Shown here: in pieces, positions 37,663-49,112 of the stretch
How the letters are laid out: each line of letters opens with the position of its first letter
How positions within the stretch are numbered: position 1 is the stretch's first letter
Assembly (NCBI GenBank): GCA_037176885.1
Contig: JAWWNJ010000028.1
Span: forward strand, 1,116,001 to 1,180,000
Length of the DNA: 64,000 nucleotides
Direction: 5' to 3'
From: Favolaschia claudopus
Taxonomy: Eukaryota > Basidiomycota > Agaricomycetes > Agaricales > Mycenaceae
The notes under the pieces: model-generated
The model's database searches: none
What the model saw: only the letters and a program-made list of their open reading frames with translations
Told to the model about the DNA's origin: nothing
Position numbers and translations under genes: made by a program

Positions 37663-39015
37663 TAACTCTCTGGATAGTACAAGTACCCTGTCCCGGGCTT
37701 CGGCTGTTGATACTGAGCTTGCCTTTCCTTCTGCTCCTCCGGATTCGTCAACGTGGCCATAGAATCCCGGTTGTTATATGCTACACTCTTGCCCGCCCAT
37801 TGAGATACCGCAGGTACCATGAAGTCGGTATCTGTGTCAACGCATTAGAAGGTCTCATATAATGAGCGGGGGAGACTTACTAGAGGGTGACTGTTGTCGA
37901 CGCCGCCGCCGCCGCCTCCATAGTAACAGGAACGCGAGCAGCAATAATAGAACGACGACGCCGGCTATGATGCCGCCGACTACAGCTGCGATATTGACGG
38001 ACCGCGATGCTTGCGCACCGAGCTTGGTTCTCTCTGCAGCTCGTGGAGGCGGGCCGGCAAAGTTGTCCGAATCGGCGGTCACAAGGAAGTAGTCCACGGA
38101 GAATGGAGCGATTCCTGAGGACGTGAAGTTGACGGTGTGCTCTCCGGAAGGGAGCTGTGTGGTGTAAATCAGGTTGTTGAATGTCTCGACGTTGCCCGCA
38201 AGAGTGGAGGAGGGGGGTTGTATGGGTAGTGCAGGAGCGCCGTCAATGGACACGGACGCGATGTCGGATGAGTTGCCTTGAAGAAATATTGGACGGGAAG
38301 GGGCGTATAACGAAAACAATGTCCCTGAGGTGAATAGATACGAGCGTTGATTTTGGGGTTACATAGCGAGTATATCGGAGACGCACCGTTGAAAGTATAG
38401 GAAACCCACGCACCGGCGTTCTCGCTAAAGCGCGCCGAGTGTTGGAAGTAAGACTCAGAAGTATTCGTCTGCCAGCCCGTTGGTGAGTATTGGACGTTCG
38501 GGTGAGTGTCGTCGATGAACATCATCTTGCCCGCAGTCGAAGATGTGTTATACAAGATATAGTCGAGAAATAAACGGCCGCCGCTTTGCGAGCTGTTAAT
38601 AGAAAGTGTGTGTACACCCTCCTCGAGAAGAACAGGCGAAGAATAGAAAAGCTGGTGATGAGTGGTGGAATCCGAATCCGCATTCGACGCCGAAAACGTA
38701 GCTCTAGAGGAGCCAGCGTTGTCCACGTTGAAGTTCATGCTACTGCTCTTCGTCCCCGACCCCATGGTGCCGTATACAGCGATGGAGTACCCTAAACGAA
38801 GCAATCATTCATTCATGGTTGTCTTGTAATTGGAAGAGGTTCGGTTCGGGCTCACCATTGAAGGTAAACTCTGCGCTATCACCATCCAAGCCAGGTAAAG
38901 AGCTCGAGCCCTTGTATTCCACGGGCTTACCGAGGGGGTTGCCCTTGGAATCGTGAGTTCTCCAGGAAGCGGGGTATTTCACGGAGGCGTCGCGGTCGTC
39001 AACGATCACGCTCAT
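37663..39015 (-). CDS. single-pass surface-type membrane protein with two beta-sandwich-like repeats
   Basis: Minus-strand gene starting MSVIVDDRDASVKYPASWRT at 39015. Two related extracellular repeats are seen. The first begins DDRDASVKYPASW and the second FIDDTHPNVQYSPTGWQ; each ends in a W/F-x-F-N-G motif (AEFTFNG, WVSYTFNG) and is followed by a carbohydrate-binding-like strand pattern (YSIAVYGTMGS, FSLYAPSRPIFLQG). One helix (AAVVGGIIAGVVVLLLLLAF) is followed by a run of seven arginines, so the C-terminus is cytosolic. The tail from the last exon is DTDFMVPAVSQWAGKSVAYN and ends YLYYPES. Proteins of this layout are common in agarics; a wall-sensor role is an inference. No classical signal peptide follows this Met. 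An in-frame upstream ORF (to 39114) has a hydrophobic stretch and may be the real start. Confidence 0.72.
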
Positions 39016-39736
39016 CCTGGAGCCAGCAGTGATGATACAAAAAGAGGGGGGCACGAGAAGGGAAAGAGGAAGAGGGATGCCTGTCAAATTCAATTCCGTA
39101 CGTTGACAATGCACTTACATCTTAGCAGTTATACATGGAACGCGATCAAAATATTGACTGAATCCTGATATCATTCATCCACGATGGCGACATACGAAGA
39201 CGGCGAAGATCGGGGTTGAGCTGCTCGGGTCTCTAGCTGTCTCTAGTTGGTGTCTTCGCGTGAGACGGGGGGTTTAACTGGTTCTAGACTGACCTCGGTC
39301 GGAGTCAGTCCGCAGGTTGCGCTGTAGTAGCAAAAATAGTGCTAAAAAACCGGCGACGGACAGCAACCGTAGCAAGACGACGCCCTCATACCGCCTGTAT
39401 ATTTGACAGACCCAGGGTGAACGATGAGCAAGGTTTTCGTATCGAAGTAGGGACCTGAGAGCAATGGACTGTTGGCATCAAAGAAATATTCGCACGCCTT
39501 GTTCTGTGGCGACAACATGAAAGCCCCAAGAAAGCCCAATGAAAGCCAAAATGAAAGCCATTCAGATTCGTTCTATTTCTGCTTTAATAGAAAGAACATA
39601 CTCCAGCTTTCTTCAACGTATACGTATTCACTCGGCCAGGATCAGCCTCCAGATCGACATGCTTTGCCTCTGCCGGGGAAATGCCCTCTGCCGCTATAGT
39701 AGCTGGCTGTATAAGTGTACATCCCGCTATTCGCTG
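39016..39736. other. intergenic, nothing recognised
   Basis: 720 bases upstream of the surface protein. Short plus-strand frames overlap the possible HAD-like gene antisense. No repeats noticed. Confidence 0.4.
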
Positions 39737-40519
39737 TCACCCACCTATACTGTGTCGTCTGCGAACCCCGAGGAGCTGCAAGACCTTGTGAAACCTGACG
39801 CCGAGATGATTCGTCGTGGTCAGGAAATCAATCTGTTCCGCTATACCCAGGGCCGTGACCCACTGACCGTTCTTTCCTGCGCATCTAGCAGACCGGGTGA
39901 TAACTGCGATGTCCTTACCCTGGTACTTGAGCTTGGAGAGGAGGCTAGCTGCACCGCGCTTGAGCTCGAGAGAGGTGGCGAGGGTGCTTTCGTATACTCT
40001 CAATTGGAGTTGAGCGGATGAGAGAAGTGCGCAAGCAGTCTCGACTCCCAAAGAACGGTTGGAGCGGTGCTCGTGACAGATCTTTCCGTCTGAGAACGCG
40101 TTGGCGGTGGCATCCTTAGAGATGCGCGAGTGTTGTTGCTCCTTCGATGAGGGTACTGCTGCGCTATACTTGTCGAATATCATCCGCGAGAGTCGCGTGG
40201 TTGCGGCGCTTGATCTCGTGCAATGTATCGTCGGGATCAGTCTGATTAAACGCGAACCAGGAGCGCTCGATGATGCGCGGTTGAATGACCGCATCCATCC
40301 AGCAGTGACCCAGACTCTCGATAGGGCTCTCGTCCGACTTTCTCCCAATCGTCGAAAACGTGAACCGGGTCCCTCACCGGAACGAGGCGCTGACCTGGCG
40401 AACTTTGAAGGTGGCGTTCTGGCTGCGATCGACGTTCCGAGATGCTGCTCGACAGTGTGGACAGCACAACGCAGTCGGGCCAGCAAAACTATTTCCATTT
40501 CGGGAACTCTAAGTATCAC
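39737..40519 (-). CDS. possible HAD-superfamily hydrolase, model uncertain
   Basis: The last part of this 260-codon minus-strand frame reads like a HAD fold: LELKRGAASLLSKLKYQGKD (helix before motif II), AVITRSA (motif II threonine), then WVTALGIAEQIDFLTTTNHL. Upstream coding character appears to switch frame through a probable intron: a segment with MDAVIQPRIIERSWFAFNQT in another frame precedes a GTATAG donor near 40.17 kb. Motif I (DxDxT or DxFGT) was not found, so the 5' end is either undiscovered or lost. This could be a small phosphatase-type gene or a pseudogene. It differs from the two dehalogenase copies at 51 and 60 kb. Confidence 0.35.
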   Translation of the reverse strand: MILRVPEMEIVLLARLRCAVHTVEQHLGTSIAARTPPSKFARSAPRSGEGPGSRFRRLGESRTRALSRVWVTAGWMRSFNRASSSAPGSRLIRLIPTIHCTRSSAATTRLSRMIFDKYSAAVPSSKEQQHSRISKDATANAFSDGKICHEHRSNRSLGVETACALLSSAQLQLRVYESTLATSLELKRGAASLLSKLKYQGKDIAVITRSARCAGKNGQWVTALGIAEQIDFLTTTNHLGVRFHKVLQLLGVRRRHSIGG

Positions 40520-40792
40520 CGCTTTCCTTGGACCGCTTGTTACCGTGATAATGTGAACTTACCTATTACTCTCGCTATCAGACGATGGTTATTTTCAGTC
40601 GACATTCAATCACTCCGCGCGCGACTCGCAGCACATCAGAAAATACACGGGTTTTCGTGTTTGTAAAAACATCAAGAATCTCGTGCTGACCCAGCAGCCT
40701 GCCTTGGACTTATTCGAATTTTCCTCTACACATCCAGATGTAGATCCTCTAGCTGACTTGTCGCATGAAAGTTTTAGAATTTCCAGGTAAGC

Positions 40793-42058
40793 TTACACCA
40801 TCAGCTTCGCTTCTTTGCTGTCGTCAAATGCATCCGTCATAGCAACATAAACGATGGTAAAGGTCGGCAATATGTTCTGTGAACAAGTCAGCATCTTGCA
40901 AAAAAATATTCGCATCTAGTTGGAGCGACCATTATGGGAACTGAAAGCATGACTCCAACAAGGTATGCCATTTGGCTCTTGATCGAGGCCGTTATGAGCA
41001 GGAAACCCACACCAGCGCAGTAAAGCCCCCCAGATTCAAGTCTATAATCTAATCAGTCTATGCACCGCAGTGAACCCGGAGCGTAGGGCATACATAATGT
41101 TTATAGCTCTCTTGCAACGAGCGCGGTATGTGTTATCCGGGATGATGTGCGGAGTCATACGCCCGATCCATAGTATCCGTCCAGCTGAATTGAAGTCGCG
41201 TGAGCACACCATTTACTTAGATAAATGCATTTTCCCATTAGATTACCGGTGAGCGTTGTCAACGTGAGATTGGTGAGAACAGCGAGGCAGAACATGATTT
41301 GCTGCGCTTGCAGACTGCTGTCCTGCACATCCCAAATACCCACAGCTGCATTCGCGATGGACTTGATTCAGAGTAATCGAAACCGATGCTATAAACTGGC
41401 ACTTACCAAAGGTAGCGAGCATAAACGTCGCTGGCAAAACGAGTATCCGCTTCTGATATCCCCAAATCACATAACAGCGATAGAGCTTCGAAACCAAGTA
41501 TCAGAGCCTCGTTCGGAAGTGATGGAAGACGACATATCCTCACATAGAGGAAGTCTGTAGTCAAACTAAAGATCCGTCGGTCAGTCTGAGATTTGGCGAA
41601 TCATCGAATCTCACTTACTTGTTTAAGGTGGGTATGGCACGCTGTGTAGCGTTTATTTGTAGTATTTGGATAGACTGAGGCTCCGGTAATGTTGGCGCAG
41701 ACGAAAGACCGTAGACAAGTCGATAATCGACGATCACTCTGACAGCGGTAGTGACGACTCCCGCAGTGCACAAGACGGCCATGATACAACTAGTAGACGC
41801 CAGAAAGTAGCTTCCGGGAGATCCCCAGCGTCGGGAAAGAGTGTACATCGAAAATAAGAATAGGTTGAAGTAGAAACCTTTGAAGCTGTCACTTCACTGC
41901 GAAATACTATTCGAATTCAACTAACCGTACAGCAGCAGAGAAGACTGTCACATTTCTTATCATTGGTGCGTTGTGTTTCATGACAAGAAGACACTCACGC
42001 CAGCCGCAATCAAGTCCAGGTGCATCGAGGACCAAGCGGACTCTAGCGAGCTCTGCAT
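40793..42058 (-). CDS. TM-C: multi-pass membrane protein of the YRCYVxW family
   Basis: Starts MQSSLESAWSSMHLDLIAAG at 42058. The 19-nt micro-exon is 41944-41926 (SSLLLYG across the junction). Exon 3 reads FYFNLFLFSMYTLSRRWGSP, then TSCIMAVLCTAGVVTTAVRV, and ends RAIPTLN. The 22-nt micro-exon (LTTDFLY) precedes LYRCYVIWGYQKRILVLPAT. The last exon is NILPTFTIVYVAMTDAFDDS followed by KEAKLMV and a stop at 40793. It is the closest relative of TM-B but lies on the opposite strand, 15 kb away across the kinase gene. Exons between about 41.0 and 41.3 kb, which carry further helices, were not traced base by base. No frame break was seen in the parts read. Confidence 0.65.
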
Positions 42059-42987
42059 GGCTCGAAGCGAAAAGAATGGGAGGTGTAGGATGGTGCAAGT
42101 GTATCCCGGTCGCATATAAGTAGATGAGAGCATGGAGCATCCTTGGGAGTATCAAGTTCGTTCGAGGTGGATTGTTTGTTTCGTGTTGAAGGATGCAATG
42201 AAGGTATTATTAGATTTGGAATTCCACGACCATGTAGAGGCCAATCGTAGTGGAGCCTCTGCGAAAGGCTAAATCGCCGGTGACTTTCATTGCCGCAATA
42301 TGGGGAGAGAGTCGACAAATGGAACAGACAATCCAGGATGATCAGGCGAAGCAGAGCAAGGTTCCGACGTGAACAATCAGGTCCCCTCGAGACCAAACGC
42401 AGCCTATCTTCACATCACCGCCCGAATTTGTTCGAAAGATTGAGTCTTGTAATTGAGTCGGGGATCATCATGGCTGTGAGGCCAAAGATTCTTTGACTCG
42501 GGATACTCGTGTCTCGTGTCGCGAGGATGTGCGGTCAACAACTTGAAAGCACGCGAAAGTGACGGCCCATGGCCATGAGTGCCGCACACCGACCCAAGAA
42601 AGGAGACGATTTGAGAGGATGGGAAGTAGCCCCCAATGCATCGCAAATTCTTGCGGTACTGGGCCCAAACTGTGCCACTGTCTATTGGTCTATGGGATTC
42701 AGTCAATGAAATCGGTGATCTGACGGTGAGCCTCAGCGTTGCTGTCGTAAGTCAACCGCCGCGCGCATTCCTTGGTGTGGCCGACGGTCAACTCGAAGGG
42801 AATTGGAGGTTCGAGAGCACAAACGCCAATTTGAAGGATCGGTGTGAGTCGTCCGAGCCTAAAGTTTGCAAACTTACCAACAGCTCAACAACAGCTTGCC
42901 GATGCACGCCGAGATGATGAGATCACCAATCCAAACAGTCTCCACGTGACTCCCGATCGCGTTGAGCGCACTCAGGCGCACTCATGC
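42059..42987. other. divergent intergenic region
   Basis: 930 bases between TM-C (-) and the PD-(D/E)XK-like gene (+). Overlapping short ORFs show no motif. Confidence 0.45.
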
Positions 42988-44432
42988 ATGGCGGATATGA
43001 CGCCCCCGCCTATTATCACCTCAAGGACGACTCCTCGGACGTCAACGGAAGAGAGCCGCCCCTCCGCCCCACCGGCAGCGCCGGTCCCAGCCTCCACTCC
43101 CTCTTCGACTGTGGCACCATCTCCCATTCAACTTTACACGCCCAAACCTTCCAAGTCTGACGAAGAAATTCGATCTGAAGTATGGCTTTTGTCTTCTACT
43201 TGTGGAGTCTAATAAGGTCACAGACTCACAGTTATCCGTGCAGGAAATTTGCGGGAAAATCGACGGCCTCAGTAGAGAATTTTCTTCGAATGACCAAATC
43301 TATGCGGTGCGCCCGTCCTCACGCAGAGTCCTCCCTCTGACATATATGTTAGACCATTCCCCAAGTTGACCTTAAAACATGGGAGTTTTTCCACTTGAAG
43401 CATGCTGAGTCGATGAATTGCAAGTACGTATCATTCATACGCACACATTCTTCTCTGAACTCTGCCATCGAGGCTCGAGTATCTTCATCCGGAGAATATC
43501 ATCATCGTCACATTCCCTAGCGGAGTCCATGGAAGCTTCAGGGCCCTTCTCAAACCGGTGGACGCCTTTGTCGATGCTCTCAACCTCAAAATCCCTCAGG
43601 TCTCGCAACAGTTCACAACCTCAACAAATGAAGATATCAAGCTTCCGTCCCAGTCATCGATCACTCCTGATTTTGGATTCGGGCAGCGGATCCCAGGGTT
43701 TTATCCACGATTTTCAATTCTCTTTGAATGCGCATGGACTCAGTCCTCCGCGCAGTTGAGGCAGAAAGCCAAGAAATGCTTGGAAGACCCCACAGTTCTG
43801 GCGGTCATCTGTCTTTTCATCAAAGGACCATACACTCCTCCTCCCACATCTCCCTCATCTCTCCCTCCAGATGTGAAACTACCCGAATTGGGGTTTGTAC
43901 CGGATGTCATCGGGGAACGCACGCTTTTCGCACCTGTAAAGTATCTCGGTCATGTCTGGGGAACCATAAGCGAAATTTCTTTAGAAATTTATGAACGGAG
44001 TCAACCCGTTGCTGAATTCGTTGGTCTTCCTCCTTGCCGTTTTCTCTTTCAAAGCTTACACATTCTCAGGACAAGTTGATGCCTTCCGAGGACAACTTGA
44101 ACTTGCTGAGTCGGCAAAAGTCCGTCGATCGAGCTTTGCTAATGCTTCTGATCAAAGCCGTCAGGAAGGAGAAATTTGAGGCAGCCGAAGCCGTCCTCAA
44201 AGATGGCCCCTTCCCTTCTGATTGGGTGACATTCTACAACACCCTCGACGCTCGCCTCGTCTCCATGGCCTATTCGCGGTGCGCAAAGTGGATGGGGAAT
44301 CACATAGTTGGAGCAGGGAAGCGCAAATGCGAGAAAGAGGATGATAAGCAGAATATTAATGATAACGAGCATGATGAGGCCATTGACCAAATTTTAGAAA
44401 GACGCTACAAGAAACGTGCAAACATACAGTAA
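42988..44432 (+). CDS. hypothetical protein with PD-(D/E)XK-like core and basic C-terminus
   Basis: Five exons (42988-43179, 43244-43306, 43353-43423, 43473-44019, 44070-44432) give 411 residues. The first 65 residues are low-complexity Pro/Thr/Ser. The middle has ITPDFGFGQRIPGFYPRFSI, then LFECAWTQSSAQLRQKAKKC. This PD...(E)-x-A-W-T-Q pattern with a following helix recalls PD-(D/E)XK nuclease folds of the Uma2/restriction-like type, which some basidiomycete hypotheticals share. The C-terminus (GKRKCEKEDDKQ, ILERRYKKRANIQ) is charged and helical. A nuclease function is only an inference from the pattern. The alternative is an unrelated agaric-specific protein. All splices are in phase and no break was seen. 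Confidence 0.65.
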
Positions 44433-44925
44433 TATTCATACTACACGATTACCAGCCTGTTGAGTTATCGTGTTTTCGTACTTTCGTAGTAAAACTTACC
44501 AAAAATTGTCGTGCCAAATCGAGTGGGTTGTGTCGGAGCTCAACTGCCGCCTCGGCAACGCAAGCAAACACACGAAACTCGGCAGAACAGCAATCGTTTT
44601 TCACGATACTCATACTCCCGACACCTCGATGCTTTCTGCCCAGCGGTAGGTATAGTTAATGTCAATGGATCAGTTGGAGTCCGGGATGACTGTCCTTTGC
44701 TTAACAGCAGCTCAAAATTAGTCAAGTTACAGTACAACTGACGAACAACTCAGCTTCTAGTTCTACTGGGCCCGCTGAGAAGTCATACCCAGACAGCAAT
44801 TTTGAAAAGTACTGGTAGCTGCAACTTGACAATTTTGACGCCTTTCTTCCCCAAGTGAATGCGTATATTCGAATGTATGTAAGCGTATATACAAGTACAT
44901 TATAACAAAGTGGTATAATCCATGC
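44433..44925. other. convergent intergenic region
   Basis: About 490 bases with AT-rich 3' flanks of two converging genes. Confidence 0.5.
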
Positions 44926-46154
44926 TCAGAATGTCCGTGTCCCGTCAATTTTACTAACAAAATGAAGTGTACCGTCCCTATCGGTAGTTACATTCTTTGA
45001 AGACCAGGCGGATGACATTGCGATGTGGAGTATGATGGCCTGGGGAGAAAGGGCCTGGCATTGAAACATCAATTGAATGGTTTAGAGCAGAGAAGGCAGC
45101 AAATACGCACCACGAATGCGCCCCAGATCCCCGCAAATGCAAGCGACTCAGGAGAGTTTGTCACATATGTCGCTAGATAGCCGATGCCTAGTAGCGAGAA
45201 CGGCAGAGCCGACTGTACGAGCAGCGCAATCACGCCGGTATACACCTGGGTCCGCTCGCGTCCCAGAACTCGTGCGCTGCGGAGGGCGGAAACGAGCCGC
45301 ACGATGATGAGGGAGGTGGCGACGACGTTGAACGTTATCGTCAACGCTAGCCAAGGTGTCGCGAAGTTGACAGCGGTACCATTGAAAAAGTCCCCGCCGG
45401 GCAAGCCGCTCTGGATGGTCGCGATGATGCCCATCACTGGACAGAGCCGATGGCCGATGAGCGAACCAGCACGAGTAGATATGTAGACTGATGCGTACCT
45501 GCAGAGGAAAGGAAAAGCATTGCTGGGAAGATGATGATGTAGTAGGAGGGCCGCCAGAAAACATAGCAACGATGGAGCTGGAAGAAGTTGAGTAAAGCGG
45601 GGCTTGGAAGAAGAAAGGCGGGCTGGGCCGTACCATGAGCGCGTCGCCCATAATGTTCGCGGCCACATCGGCCGCGGTACCGAATGTGTTGTACCACGCG
45701 GCGATGTTCGCAGAGAAATAACCGACTGGCCCGCCGGGGAAGTCGCGATGGTCAATCCACATCATCTGCCCGAAGAACCTGAAGATGTGAGTCTCGTGCC
45801 TATAGCGCAAAAAGAGGATTCATAGCAGTGATATACTTACAAGTTGCAAGCCATTGCGATAGTGATGAGGACCAGTATCGTCCCACTGAAAGCAATGTAA
45901 AACATCTTGGTCCTCGATGGCTGAGGGCAGTGCAGGAGGAGGTAGGTCGACGCGAAGAACATGGACAATTCTATGCCTGTACAGAAGGGCGACTTGAGCA
46001 ACATCTTCAACAACGGGTATTGGTGGCCACTTACCATACAAAATCGCAAAGATTGTGTTTCCGACATACCTGGGTCGCCCAAGCTCAAGACAATTCAGAC
46101 AATCGTATTCCCCACATACCATGAACGCTCGAGCGCAAACTCTTGGTCCCCCAT
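44926..46154 (-). CDS. seven-transmembrane protein, distant relative of the YRCYVxW group
   Basis: Starts MGDQEFALERSW at 46154. After a 5' intron it continues YVGNTIFAILYG, then IELSMFFASTYLLLHCPQPS, TKMFYIAFSGTILVLITIAM, and MWIDHRDFPGGPVGYF with AAWYNTFGTAADVAANIMGD. The next exon is LHRCYVFWRPSYYIIIFPAM, followed by FATPWLALTITFNVVATSLI, TGVIALLVQSALPFSLLGIG and ESLAFAGIWGAFV. The last exon (AIILHIAMSSAWSSKNVTTD and on) stops at 44926. This layout (DHRxxPGGP, GTAADVxANxMGDAL, RCYVxW) is a widespread agaric membrane protein type with no assigned function. Seven helices are likely. It shares the HRCYVFW signature with TM-A to TM-G but not their micro-exon pair, so it is probably an outgroup. 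Confidence 0.75.
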
Positions 46155-47439
46155 GTTGCCTCCAAGATTTTTTTTTGGCTCCTCTCCACTTCGCTCTTCC
46201 TCAAACAACGATGAGACCGACCGACCGACCCTGAGACTTCCCCGTGGAGCTCAGCTTTAAGCTCTTTAGCCCTCGATACCTCGAACGACGAACGTCTAGC
46301 AGAATTCGGGGGGTGGATGTGGTAGGAGGAAAAGAGGAAGGATCGAGTTCGTAACGCCATTGCCCAATATCCCGTATCTCTGGTAATGATGGCAAAGGCA
46401 GGCAAACGCCGATCTCGCCTTAAGCGACGGAGGCATCACTCAACTGACCGATTCTGTCTCTGATCGACTTCACGTTTCAGGTAATGAACAAAGGCGGGGA
46501 TCAGCGCAGATCGCGCGATAGGGCGCGTGATGATGCCAGTGATGGAGCAAAACTATTATATGCGATCGCAGAGAAACTGTATTCGAGGTGGCCAGGAACC
46601 ACCTGGAACACCTTGGAGGAGCTTAGAGGCTGACTAGCGAGAACGTCGGGTAATATACTAATATCTTGTTGTTGAGTTGTGATAGAAAGTTTGAGGCAGG
46701 AGGATTGGAGGGCAGCGTGAGAAGGCATCAACCATCAAATCAATCATGTGCTTGCATGTATTTGTGTTGAACTTCCTTTCTTCAAGTTTCCCAAATACTG
46801 TACTTACTCGAGTACTCCCTCTCAGGGTCCCCCAGCCCCGTTCTTCGGTCTTGACTCAGTTCTCGTTCTCTACCATTTGATGACACCGAAGAAAATTGTA
46901 CAAATGACGAATGCGGCACCGATTCCGACCAGACATCGACGCCTTTGAGATTTCGACCGACCAGGCAGCCTCGGCCCTCTATGGATCACGGATTCAAGGA
47001 ATGGCGTAGCAGTGACAGGCTCCAAGCGCGCGCTCGGACTGCCACGGTCTTGTGTTAAAGCCGACAATCTGTTGAGTAGCAGCTCCAAGCAAGCTCCAAG
47101 GCTGTTTCAAGCTTCCGAATCCCGTCCAAGTAAGTATAGCGCAGCGGTCCCGGCGGTTTATTTCGGCTCGACGATGTCTGCCACTCGCGTTTACTGAATT
47201 TTAATTTGAACGAGGGCAGGAAGCTCGCGAATCTGGAACGCTCATTCTGGAATTTTCGTTATCTGATGCCCATGCAAAATCTTCTCGTGCCAATGGCCAC
47301 TGCTGGCGTTCGAGTTCGTGGCTTGTCTGTCGATCGCGGCCTATCTGTGAATTGCTCAGATTTTTATCTAGTGCCACAACAGTATAACTAGACAGTGACG
47401 CCGTCTGTAATACTGCGCTTCCTCCTCCTCCGGCGACGA
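46155..47439. other. divergent intergenic region
   Basis: 1.3 kb between the 7-TM gene (-) and TM-D (+). A 72-codon minus-strand ORF at 46870-47088 ends in a hydrophobic helix (CLVGIGAAFVICTIFFGVIKW shortened: VGIGAAFVICTIFFGV), as a tail-anchored peptide would, but has no other support. Confidence 0.4.
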
Positions 47440-48924
47440 ATGGCTGACTACACAGTCGACTCGGAGCTGTTCGATACTCTCTGGGATACCCTCAAAGTTG
47501 TATTAGAAAGCACCGTGGTGGGTGCTTCGGAATCTTCTCAATCGACCGATTCTCAGATATTCATTGTAGACTGCGCTTGTCCTGTATGGTCGGTCTTGAC
47601 CCTTTGCCTTTACTCGGCTTACCACGATTCATACAAACGCTGAATCCTGGCTGACCGCAGGTCTTTATGTGAACCTCTTCCTACTCTCCCTCTACATTCT
47701 CTCCCATCGAAACACCGCGGGGACGAAAATTCTCATCGCAGCAAGTTGCTTGATGGCCATTGCCGGGACAACCCAGATAGCTTTGACTGTGGCCTACACC
47801 GCCGTGGAAATTGACTTCCTCCGCCAAGTCGTCCACTCGGATATCACTGTCGACGATCCTACCAAGGCATTTTCGTTGACCAAATACAAGCTTTGGACGA
47901 GTTTGACCACCGCGCAGGGGACAGCCTTTATTGTGAATTAGTGGGTGCTTGTTCGAGGTTGCACCTTCCATATCTGACGCTCGGGACCGCCTCAGCTTCG
48001 TCACCTGTTGTATTTTCGTTCAGTTTGTTCAAGTTAATTATGGGAAATTGCGGAACGCTGACACCGGCGCCAGTTATATCGATGCTACGTCGTCTGGGGC
48101 TGTCGGTTGGAACCAATCGTATTACCTGCACTACTTAGCCTTTCGACCGCAGGTAAGTACTCCCTGAACTCAAATCTAAATTCTTCATGAATCGTGACGT
48201 TCCGTTATTTCGCAGTCATTGGGGGCATCACCTGCGTAGCATCTTGGGACAGCATCACATGGGAGCGAACTGCGTGTATCTTGGCAGTTGCAACGAATCT
48301 ATGCCTCACAGCTTTCACTGGTAAATTCCATTCCATTCCATCTTTTCGACGTTCATTAATATTGATATCTTAACTCCCCTTCTGACTCGTCAGCGGGACG
48401 AATATTCTGGGTCCAGCGATTAGCTTCTGCCCTGCCGTCTCTCGACAAGTCAACCTCCAGACGCTACAACCTCGCTATCACAGTCATGTCCGTCACGTCA
48501 ACTCGAACTTGACTTGTTGCTTATCAGAAACTCACAAATACTGATAATCTAGACTCGAATCTGGGGCCATAACTCTTGCTGTAACAATCGGTATGGTCAT
48601 TGGCGAGTTCTTGAACGTTCAGCTGCTCGCTATAACCCGCGGATTTGCGCAACAGTTAATGGCGAGTGGGCGTCGAATCTCGATCACTATCTCGATGTTA
48701 ACTCGCGTTGAATTTGCCATTAGAATATCATTCCTACATTCACGCTGGTATATGTTGGCCTCAAAAATATGGCGGATGATTCCGAGGCAGCTTTGGAAAG
48801 CAACACTTCCGTGCGATGTACTCAAGCTGCTGGCGGAGTGTCGCTGCGACGCCGTTCGCGCGCGAGCTTCCTCAAGTCGGTTTCGAATGAACAAGATCCT
48901 AATGCTACGGAGGGAAGAGTTTGA
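47440..48924 (+). CDS. TM-D: multi-pass membrane protein of the YRCYVxW family
   Basis: Starts MADYTVDSELFDTLWDTLKV, ending exon 1 at VLEST. The 19-nt micro-exon is 47570-47588 (TALVLYG across the junction). Exon 3 reads LYVNLFLLSLYILSHRNTAG, then LIAASCLMAIAGTTQIALTV. The 22-nt micro-exon is 47996-48017 (FVTCCIF). It is followed by LYRCYVVWGCRLEPIVLPAL, then VIGGITCVASWDSITW, LAVATNLCLTAFTAGRIFWV, RRYNLAITVILESGAITLAV, and the last exon TFTLVYVGLKNMADDSEAAL. The hydrophilic tail contains RRRSRASFLKS. The stop is at 48924. This copy shows the full seven-helix layout most clearly. The tail VYVGLKNMA(D/E)D links it to TM-E, F and G. Confidence 0.72.
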
Positions 48925-49112
48925 TGCTGGTCACCATGCCCAGATAGATCACAGTATTCGCTTTCATACTAGCTACTACCTTACACCTGCCCCTCGTCTT
49001 AATCATGCAAATTTACACCTCCCTAACCACTGAATGAGGATTTAGTTCAACCCCGCTCGAGATGTGACATAACCCAGACGATCGCCGTCTGGGCTCCAGA
49101 CCGTTTGTAAAT

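Noticed and set aside
46870..47088. 72-codon minus-strand ORF ending in a hydrophobic segment
   Set aside because: It resembles a tail-anchored peptide but has no splice, homology or context support, so it was not called.
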